Notes under the pieces: model-generated
The model's database searches: none
Seen by the model: only the letters and a program-made list of their open reading frames with translations
What the model was told of the DNA's origin: nothing
Translations under genes and position numbers: made by a program
Assembly (NCBI GenBank): GCA_014799985.1
Contig: JAAVGZ010000051.1
Coordinates: forward strand, 3,243 to 13,074
Reading direction: 5' to 3'
Length of the DNA: 9,832 nucleotides
Source of the DNA: Helicobacter sp.
GTDB lineage: Bacteria > Campylobacterota > Campylobacteria > Campylobacterales > Helicobacteraceae
Shown here: positions 1 to 5,677 of the stretch, one piece after another
Position numbering within the stretch: the first letter of the stretch is position 1
Layout of the letters: the number at the start of each line of letters is the position of its first letter

Positions 1-34
1 CGATTTTTTGTGCTAGTTTTAAGGTGAATCGGAA

Positions 35-40
35 TAAAAT
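35..40 (+). promoter_or_regulatory. Possible -10 box for petABC
   Basis: TAAAAT lies 38 bases before the petA start, in an AT-rich leader. It resembles the TATAAT -10 element that housekeeping promoters of Helicobacter use without a clear -35 box. There is no extended TGn in front of it, and only 34 bases of upstream context are available, so this is a weak call. Transcription would start near position 47. Confidence 0.3.
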
Positions 41-66
41 CAAAGTATTTGAAAGATTAACTAGCG

Positions 67-73
67 AAAGGGG
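67..73 (+). promoter_or_regulatory. Ribosome binding site that sets the petA start
   Basis: AAAGGGG sits 5 nt before the ATG at 79. The frame could also open at GTG 73, but that codon overlaps the last G of this Shine-Dalgarno sequence, so ATG 79 is the better start. Confidence 0.6.
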
Positions 74-78
74 TGCTA

Positions 79-585
79 ATGTCAGAAAATGTGAATAGGC
101 GGGACTTCCTTGGAATGGCGCTTGGCGGCGTGGCTCTTGTTGGGGCTGGCGCAACGCTTGCTGCTGTGAAAAGGACGTGGGACCCGCTACCTAGCGTCAT
201 TGCGGCAGGCTTTACAACAGTCGACCTAAGCCCGATGACAGAAGGAGAGTTGCGAGTTGTGGAATGGCGCGGGAAGCCCGTGTATATCCTCAAGAAAACC
301 GCGGCGATGAGCGCATGCGATACACGCGATGTGAATGTCGGAGGCGCGGCATATTCAGTTGGAATCCAAATCTGTACGCATTTGGGTTGTATTCCTGCTT
401 ATGATTCGGGCAAGGCGATGTTCAAATGCGCATGTCATGGCGGCGAGTTTGACGCTTGTGGGCGCAATGTCTTTGGACCACCACCCGCACCTATGGAGAT
501 TCCGCCCTTTAAGATTGACGGCAATACCTTGGTGCTTGGCGAAGAGGGACCAGAGTTCTTGAAGCTCAAAGAAGCGAATGCGTAA
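79..585 (+). CDS. petA: Rieske iron-sulfur subunit of the quinol:cytochrome c oxidoreductase (bc1-type complex)
   Basis: This 168-residue protein carries the [2Fe-2S] cluster that takes the first electron from quinol and passes it to the cytochrome c subunit on the periplasmic side. Near the N-terminus NRRDFLG (Arg7-Arg8) followed by a Gly/Ala-rich hydrophobic stretch (about 12-30) forms a Tat signal-anchor. Box 1 is CTHLGC (99-104) and box 2 is CACHGG (117-122). By family rule, Cys99, His101, Cys117 and His120 bind the cluster and Cys104-Cys119 form the stabilising disulfide. A GPPPAP proline loop follows. Two residues are unusual: the Ser and Tyr that usually hydrogen-bond the cluster (CPCHGSxY) are Gly122 and Phe124, which predicts a lower redox potential. 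It is the first gene of petABC, and petB begins 11 nt after its stop. The identification is firm; the redox effect is inferred. Confidence 0.96.
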   Translation: MSENVNRRDFLGMALGGVALVGAGATLAAVKRTWDPLPSVIAAGFTTVDLSPMTEGELRVVEWRGKPVYILKKTAAMSACDTRDVNVGGAAYSVGIQICTHLGCIPAYDSGKAMFKCACHGGEFDACGRNVFGPPPAPMEIPPFKIDGNTLVLGEEGPEFLKLKEANA

Positions 586-596
586 GGAGGAACTAG

Positions 597-1832
597 ATGG
601 CAGAATTTAAAGAAGCAACGGGCGTTGTCGATTGGCTCGACCAGCGCTTGGCAGTCAAGAAGTTTATCAAGGTGATGATGACGGAATATTGGATTCCGAA
701 AAACATCAATTTCTTGTGGGCGATGGGGGTTACACTCCTCATTCTGTTCCTCGTTTTGTTCTTTTCGGGGCTCATGCTGCTCATGTATTATAAGCCCGAC
801 ACACAGCTCGCGTTTGACAGCGTGAATCAGACAATTATGCAAGAAGTCGCCTATGGCTGGCTTTGGCGGCATGTCCATGCTGTCGCTGCGTCTGTGATTT
901 TCTTGGTGATTTACATTCACATGTTCGTGGGAATCTACTATGGCTCTTTCAAACGCGGACGCGAGATGATTTGGATTAGCGGTATGCTCCTCTTCATGAT
1001 TTTCTCTGCCGAGGCGTTTAGCGGCTATATGCTTCCTTGGGGGCAAATGAGCTTTTGGGCTGCTGCGGTGATTACGAACCTCTTTGGCGGAATCCCATTG
1101 ATTGGTCCCGACTTGGTGATTTGGATTCGCGGGAACTTTATCCCAGCCGATGCGACATTGACACGATTCTTCATGCTCCATGTCGTGTTGCTCCCTGTGG
1201 TGATTCTCTCGCTCATCGCGCTGCATTTCTACACATTGCGTTTCCCACATGTGAACAACGAAACCGGCGAGGTGATTGACTTCGACAAAGAAGCCGAGAA
1301 ATACAAGGCAGGCAACCGCAAAGAGGCGAAAGTCGTTGCGTTTTGGCCTGACTTTTTGTCCAAAGACATCTTTGTTGTGTGCGTGTTTATGATTGGCTTT
1401 TTCTTCTTGGTGTGCTTCCATTTCGATTTCGCGATGGACCCCATCAACTTCGACCCTGCCGATTCGCTCAAAACTCCGCCACACATCTACCCTGAATGGT
1501 ATTTCTTGTGGAGCTACGAAGTCTTGCGCGGCTTCTTCTTTAGCTCGGATTTGGGGCTCATGGCATTTGGTGTCGCGAACGTGATTTTCTTGCTCATGCC
1601 ATTGCTTGACAGAAGCAAGGTTGTTGCGCCTGCACACAAGCGCCCTGCATTCTTCTTGTGGTTCTGGTTGCTTGTTGCCGACTTGATTGTGCTCACGATT
1701 TATGGCAAGCTGCCCCCAACGGGCGTCAACGCCTACATCGGCTTTGTCGCGTCCATTGCGTTCCTTGGCTTGTTTGTGCTGTTGCCCATCATCACGGCGC
1801 TTGAAAACAGAAATGCAGGAGGTCGTTCATGA
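597..1832 (+). CDS. petB: Cytochrome b subunit of the bc1-type complex
   Basis: This 411-residue integral membrane protein holds the two b hemes and the quinol oxidation and quinone reduction sites. About eight hydrophobic helices can be read: roughly 38-63, 92-115, 125-142, 190-211, 258-276, 320-337, 352-369 and 379-400. Heme-ligand histidines fit His94 and His108 (helix B) and His195 and His210 (helix D). GYMLPWGQMSFW (143-154) and PEWY (299-302) are the Qo-site signatures. Both the four-helix N-terminal part and the C-terminal part are present in one chain, as in cytochrome b and unlike split b6/subunit IV. However, 14 residues separate the helix D histidines, which is the b6 pattern. The start is ATG 597, preceded by AAGGAGG (584-590) with a 6-nt gap. 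Its stop overlaps the petC start (ATGA), so the two are probably coupled in translation. Confidence 0.97.
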   Translation: MAEFKEATGVVDWLDQRLAVKKFIKVMMTEYWIPKNINFLWAMGVTLLILFLVLFFSGLMLLMYYKPDTQLAFDSVNQTIMQEVAYGWLWRHVHAVAASVIFLVIYIHMFVGIYYGSFKRGREMIWISGMLLFMIFSAEAFSGYMLPWGQMSFWAAAVITNLFGGIPLIGPDLVIWIRGNFIPADATLTRFFMLHVVLLPVVILSLIALHFYTLRFPHVNNETGEVIDFDKEAEKYKAGNRKEAKVVAFWPDFLSKDIFVVCVFMIGFFFLVCFHFDFAMDPINFDPADSLKTPPHIYPEWYFLWSYEVLRGFFFSSDLGLMAFGVANVIFLLMPLLDRSKVVAPAHKRPAFFLWFWLLVADLIVLTIYGKLPPTGVNAYIGFVASIAFLGLFVLLPIITALENRNAGGRS

Positions 1833-2791
1833 AAGAGCTCAAAATTCTTGGTTTGCTTGTCATCATTACAGGCGTGATTTATTGGGGCGTTGAGCCGCTT
1901 GCGCATAGCATCATGCATCCGCATGTTGCGCCTGCGGACTACACATTCAAAGACGCTGTGAAGCCCGCGCCCGTTCTTGGCGACAATGAAGCGGAATATC
2001 AGCAGCAGCTCGCCGCTTGGCAGAAAGAAGTCGATGAGACCTTCCCCGCTTTGAGCCAGCGCATTGCCAATGGCAACGCTGCCAAAGGGCAGGAGATTGT
2101 AACCGGCAACTGCGTTGCGTGCCACAGCATGGAATCGCAAGGATTCCCCGCGATTATGGACGATGCGACTTTGTCGAGCAGCTATGGCGTTGTGCCTCCA
2201 GACCTTTCCAACATCGGGTATTTGTATGATTCGTATTATCTCTTCAACTTCATCAAAGACCCCGCTGTTGCCGCGAAAGTCAGCCACAAGTTCCCACCCG
2301 ATGGCAACAAAGTTCACCCAATGATTGCCTACAAAGACATCAGCAGCGATGATGAAATCGCCGACATGGTCGCGTATTTCAACAGCATTGCGCCCAGCAG
2401 CATGGACGACAAAGCCGTGTTTGTCGAGGCTTGTTCGCGCTGCCATTCTGTGAAATACGACCACCTCGCTGCCAGAAGCACGACCAGCGATGTGAATGCC
2501 TACATGGGCGTACGCGCGATTCCAGACTTGTCGATGATTATCCGCGCGCGAAGCTTGGATTATCTCCATACCTTCATCAACGACCCACAAAAGCAGTTGC
2601 CCGGCACATCAATGCCTCGCGTGGGCTTGAAAGAAAACACCGAGAAACAAGTGATTGCCTATCTTGAAAGCGTGGGCGATAGCAAAAAAGGCGAGCGCGA
2701 ATCTCTTGGCTTTGGGCTCATGGTTTTCTTTGCCATCATGGCTGTCCTTGCTTATCTATGGAAATGCAATGTTTGGAGTCGGTTGCACTGA
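1829..2791 (+). CDS. petC: Two-heme cytochrome c subunit of the bc1-type complex ('cytochrome c1')
   Basis: This 320-residue protein accepts electrons from the Rieske protein and passes them to soluble cytochrome c. It has two c-type heme motifs, CVACH (95-99) and CSRCH (202-206), where mitochondrial-type cytochrome c1 has one. Likely sixth ligands are Met165 (in HPMIAY) and Met262 (in GTSMPR), giving two similar cytochrome c domains at about 84-190 and 193-283. A hydrophobic helix at about 4-20 and another at about 293-311 suggest anchoring at both ends with the hemes in the periplasm. This architecture is typical of epsilonproteobacterial complexes. The ATG overlaps the petB stop by 4 nt and has AGGAGG (1817-1822) 6 nt upstream, inside petB. 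It is the last gene of the operon, and a strong terminator follows 25 nt after its stop. Confidence 0.95.
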   Translation: MKELKILGLLVIITGVIYWGVEPLAHSIMHPHVAPADYTFKDAVKPAPVLGDNEAEYQQQLAAWQKEVDETFPALSQRIANGNAAKGQEIVTGNCVACHSMESQGFPAIMDDATLSSSYGVVPPDLSNIGYLYDSYYLFNFIKDPAVAAKVSHKFPPDGNKVHPMIAYKDISSDDEIADMVAYFNSIAPSSMDDKAVFVEACSRCHSVKYDHLAARSTTSDVNAYMGVRAIPDLSMIIRARSLDYLHTFINDPQKQLPGTSMPRVGLKENTEKQVIAYLESVGDSKKGERESLGFGLMVFFAIMAVLAYLWKCNVWSRLH

Positions 2792-2816
2792 TTTCTTCTT
2801 GGCTTTCTTCACTTCT

Positions 2817-2861
2817 GCCCCAAAGCTGCCCGAGCATTTCGGGCAGTTCGTTGGGGCTTTT
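2817..2861 (+). terminator. Rho-independent terminator of petABC
   Basis: The structure is a two-tier hairpin. The outer stem GCCCCAA (2817-2823) pairs with TTGGGGC (2851-2857). The inner stem CTGCCCGA (2826-2833) pairs with TCGGGCAG (2839-2846) around a 5-nt loop. TTTT (2858-2861) follows at once. All stem pairs are Watson-Crick. The U tract is short but the stem is strong. Confidence 0.85.
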
Positions 2862-2865
2862 GCGT

Positions 2866-2871
2866 TATAAT
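2866..2871 (+). promoter_or_regulatory. Probable -10 box for the csd4-manC-glycosyltransferase unit
   Basis: This is a perfect TATAAT, 5 bases after the terminator U tract and 32 bases before the TTG start of csd4. No convincing -35 is seen, which is usual for Helicobacter housekeeping promoters. Transcription would start near 2878, giving a leader of about 25 nt that still contains the csd4 ribosome binding site. The position between a terminator and a new gene supports the call. Confidence 0.65.
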
Positions 2872-2891
2872 CCTCGTTTTGAAGTTGCATT

Positions 2892-2897
2892 GAGGGG
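2892..2897 (+). promoter_or_regulatory. Ribosome binding site for the TTG start of csd4
   Basis: GAGGGG lies 5 nt before TTG 2903. The nearby ATG at 2911 is in another frame, so this site decides the start and makes TTG the initiation codon. Confidence 0.65.
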
Positions 2898-2902
2898 CTG
2901 TT

Positions 2903-4192
2903 TTGAGAGTATGTTTTGTCTTATTCCTTTGTGTGGGGGCTTTGCTAGCAGCGGAGTTGCGGGTTATCAAAAAAGAAGCCTCGCCCGAACAAAAAGTTTT
3001 TTTATTGTTAGGTGGAATCCAGGGCGATGAGCCGGGCGGTTTCAACGCAGCAGCTCTCATCGCGAGTCGGCACTACACTATCACCAAAGGCAATGTTTGG
3101 GTTGTCGCCAATCTCAATCAGCATAGCATTCTCGAGAATCATCGCGGAATCTATGGCGACATGAATCGCAAGTTTGCCGCTTTGCGCGACAATGACCCCG
3201 AAAAAAAGATTATCGAAGAGATTAAAGAGCTCATCAGAAACGACCGCGTGGAGATTGTGCTGCATCTGCATGATGGCAGCGGATTCTACCATGACACCTA
3301 CATCAGCGCCTTGCGCAACCCCAAACGTTGGGGGCAGAGCTCGATTATCGACCAAGAGCAGCTCGACAATGTCCCGCATGGCGATTTGAACGGAATCAGC
3401 CAGCGCATTATTGCCGAAATCAACGAGAATCTGCTGAACGATTTGCATCGCTATCGCGTGCGCAACACCAACACGGCTGTGCAGGACAAAGAGCAGCAGC
3501 TCTCGCTGACCTTTTTCACAATCAATCAGGGCAAAGCTGCCTTTGCGAACGAGGCGAGCAAGAATCTGCCCCTGCGCGAGCGCGTCTATTATCATCTGCT
3601 TGCGATTGAGGCGATGATGCACTATCTTGGCATCGAGTTCAGCCGCAATTTCACGCTCGACCCACAGACGGTGCAGGCGGCGATTGACGACCCAAGCATT
3701 ACGATTGACTTTGCCAACAAAATCTCTTTGCCTATCAATCGAATCAAGAATCACATCACCTATTTCCCAATGCCCAAAAAGCCTCTCGCCTACCACTCGA
3801 GCAGCCCGATTGTGCATTTGTATGAGAAAAAAGGGACATATTCTATCAAGTATGGCAACAAAACAATGGCATGGCTTCTGCCCGACTATTTCGAGACAGA
3901 CGACACGCTCGAATCGGTGCAGATGATTCTCGATGATTCCCTGCAGCAGGTTGCGCTTGGCAGCATTGTGCGTGCGCGGCAGTCGTTTCGCGTCCCCAAA
4001 GTCGCCGATGATGTGCGCGTGAACATCATCGGCTTCTCGCGCCGCAACCTTGTGAGCGAGCATGACATCACGATTCAAAAAGACCAAATCGAATCCAAAT
4101 TCACGCTCGACAGAAGCGGCGCGCTCGTGCGTATCGAGTTTTATCGCGGGCAGAAATTTAGCGGCATGGTGATTGTTGATTTTGAGCAATGA
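2903..4192 (+). CDS. csd4: Periplasmic M14-family D,L-carboxypeptidase, Csd4/Pgp1 type (helical cell shape)
   Basis: Csd4 of Helicobacter pylori, and Pgp1 of Campylobacter, trim the peptidoglycan tripeptide to a dipeptide in the periplasm and so allow helical curvature. This 429-residue protein starts at TTG and opens with a signal peptide (about 1-17, cleavage near LLAA/ELR). The zinc motif is GGIQGDEPGG (37-46): Gln40 replaces the usual M14 histidine and Glu43 is the second ligand. His123 (in LHLHDG, 120-125) is the likely third ligand. DMNRKF supplies the Asn88-Arg89 substrate pair, and Glu217 in NEASKN is the likely catalytic acid. The Gln ligand is a known hallmark of Csd4. A long C-terminal region (about 240-429) matches the extra domains of Csd4 in size. 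It opens the second transcription unit and is followed after 45 nt by manC with no terminator between. Homopolymers of seven T (2997-3003) and seven A (3201-3207) lie in its first third. Confidence 0.9.
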   Translation: MRVCFVLFLCVGALLAAELRVIKKEASPEQKVFLLLGGIQGDEPGGFNAAALIASRHYTITKGNVWVVANLNQHSILENHRGIYGDMNRKFAALRDNDPEKKIIEEIKELIRNDRVEIVLHLHDGSGFYHDTYISALRNPKRWGQSSIIDQEQLDNVPHGDLNGISQRIIAEINENLLNDLHRYRVRNTNTAVQDKEQQLSLTFFTINQGKAAFANEASKNLPLRERVYYHLLAIEAMMHYLGIEFSRNFTLDPQTVQAAIDDPSITIDFANKISLPINRIKNHITYFPMPKKPLAYHSSSPIVHLYEKKGTYSIKYGNKTMAWLLPDYFETDDTLESVQMILDDSLQQVALGSIVRARQSFRVPKVADDVRVNIIGFSRRNLVSEHDITIQKDQIESKFTLDRSGALVRIEFYRGQKFSGMVIVDFEQ

Positions 4193-4226
4193 ATAAGCAA
4201 GATTATGTCAGAATCAGAGAAAGAAA

Positions 4227-4233
4227 AAAGGGG
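4227..4233 (+). promoter_or_regulatory. Ribosome binding site that sets the manC start
   Basis: AAAGGGG is 4 nt before ATG 4238. The earlier in-frame ATG at 4205 has only a weak AAGCAAG before it and would add 11 charged residues that the family does not need. The same AAAGGGG-TGC context precedes petA. Confidence 0.6.
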
Positions 4234-4237
4234 TGCA

Positions 4238-5677
4238 ATGGTCGCGGTGATTTTGTGTGGGGGCATTGGTTCGCGTTTGTGGCCGATTAGCCGCGAGCTT
4301 TTGCCCAAGCAGTTTTTGACGCTGTTTGCGGGCAAGTCGTTGTTCCAAAAGACGCTCGCGCGCAATGTGCGGCTCGCCGATTCTCTGCTCATCGTAACGC
4401 ACAACGACCACTATTTCATGGCATACAACCAGCTCCAAGAGGAGCTTGGCGCGGATTCACAATGCGCGTTCTTGCTCGAATCCGAGCAAAAAAACACCGC
4501 GCTTGCGCTCGCGCTTGCCGCGATGAGCGTGCAGCCCGATGACATCGTGCTCGCCGTCCCCTCCGACCACCTCATCACCAACGAAAACGCCTACAAACAA
4601 GCCGTGAGCGAGGCTGTGCAGCAGGCACAGGCAGATTCTATCGTGCTATTTGGAATCAAGCCCGCCTATCCCGAGACAGGCTTTGGCTATATCCACGCGC
4701 ATGGGCAGGAGATTCTCTCGTTTGTCGAGAAACCCTCGCTCGAGATTGCGCAACAATTTTGCGCGATGCCAAACTATTTCTGGAACAGCGGCATGTTCTG
4801 CTTCAAAGCGCGACACTTCTTGTCGGAGCTGCGCCATTATGCGCCCGATGTGTTCGAGGCAGCGCGTGTTGCTTTTGCGCACAAAAGCACGCAACAAGCG
4901 CCGCTGCAATTTCTGATTCCCCCCGCTTCTTGCGCCGCGCAAAGCATTGACGAGGCGCTCATGCAAAAGGCGCAGAATCTGAAGGTGATAGAGGCAAACA
5001 TCGGCTGGAGCGACATGGGCAGCTTCGAGGCGCTTAGCAATGTGCTTCCGCGCGATTCGCATGGCAACACACAAACGACAGCCGCGACCATCGATTCCAA
5101 AGCCTGCCCGCCGATTTTGCAAGATAGCCATAATAATCTGCTCATCACGACCAATCGGCAGATTGCGCTGATTGATGTCGAGGATTTGATGATAATCGAC
5201 ACCGCCGATGCGCTGCTGATTGCCAAAAAGGGCAGCGGGCAGAAGGTGAAAAACATCGTAACAGAGCTAGGCAAGCGCAAAACGAGCCTGCATAGCATGC
5301 ATGTGCGCGTCTATCGCCCGTGGGGGCATTATGCCGTGCTCGAAGAGGGCGATACATATAAAATAAAGAGAATCGAAGTTTTGCCCAATCGCCGCCTTTC
5401 GCTCCAAAAGCATTTTCATCGCAGCGAACATTGGATTGTCGTGAGCGGCACGGCGGTTGTGCAGCAAATGGAGCAAGAAATCACATTGCGCGCAAACGAG
5501 AGCGCCTATATCCCGATGGGCAATGTGCATCGCTTGAGCAACCCGGGCAAGATTCCACTTGTGCTCATCGAGGTGCAGATTGGCGACTATCTGGGCGAAG
5601 ACGACATCGTGCGTCTCGATGACGACTATGGGCGCGAGGGCTTGGACAAAAACAATGAGAATGGAGAAAAGACGTGA
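4238..5677 (+). CDS. manC: Bifunctional mannose-1-phosphate guanylyltransferase / mannose-6-phosphate isomerase
   Basis: This cytosolic enzyme joins mannose-1-phosphate and GTP to give GDP-mannose. Its second domain interconverts fructose-6-phosphate and mannose-6-phosphate. At 479 residues from ATG 4238 it matches the usual length of the two-domain family. The nucleotidyltransferase domain shows LCGGIGSRLWP (6-16) with PKQF (23-26), FVEKP (162-166) and GWSDMGSF (256-263). The C-terminal cupin domain shows RPWG (360-363) and QKHFHRSEHW (390-399), whose His392, His394 and Glu397 are probable metal ligands, with His431 (in GNVHR) as a fourth. GDP-mannose feeds surface polysaccharide synthesis directly or by way of GDP-fucose or similar sugars. 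The two glycosyltransferases next door support a glycan role. ATG 4205 is an alternative start. The stop overlaps the next gene by 4 nt (GTGA). Confidence 0.95.
   Translation: MVAVILCGGIGSRLWPISRELLPKQFLTLFAGKSLFQKTLARNVRLADSLLIVTHNDHYFMAYNQLQEELGADSQCAFLLESEQKNTALALALAAMSVQPDDIVLAVPSDHLITNENAYKQAVSEAVQQAQADSIVLFGIKPAYPETGFGYIHAHGQEILSFVEKPSLEIAQQFCAMPNYFWNSGMFCFKARHFLSELRHYAPDVFEAARVAFAHKSTQQAPLQFLIPPASCAAQSIDEALMQKAQNLKVIEANIGWSDMGSFEALSNVLPRDSHGNTQTTAATIDSKACPPILQDSHNNLLITTNRQIALIDVEDLMIIDTADALLIAKKGSGQKVKNIVTELGKRKTSLHSMHVRVYRPWGHYAVLEEGDTYKIKRIEVLPNRRLSLQKHFHRSEHWIVVSGTAVVQQMEQEITLRANESAYIPMGNVHRLSNPGKIPLVLIEVQIGDYLGEDDIVRLDDDYGREGLDKNNENGEKT

Noticed and set aside
73..78. GTG at 73 as the petA start
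   Set aside because: It overlaps the Shine-Dalgarno sequence AAAGGGG, whereas ATG 79 has correct spacing.
435..1637. A 400-codon open frame on the minus strand opposite petA and petB
   Set aside because: Its product is a His-, Glu- and Arg-rich string with no family signature. It lies wholly opposite genes with clear motifs and is a by-product of their codon usage.
3008..4189. A 393-codon open frame on the minus strand opposite csd4
   Set aside because: It mirrors the csd4 frame, shows no recognisable domain, and the + strand gene has zinc-site motifs, a signal peptide and a ribosome binding site.
4205..4237. ATG at 4205 as the manC start
   Set aside because: Its upstream region has no good ribosome binding site, the 11 added residues are charged filler, and ATG 4238 has AAAGGGG at the right distance and matches the usual family N-terminus. 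It remains possible.
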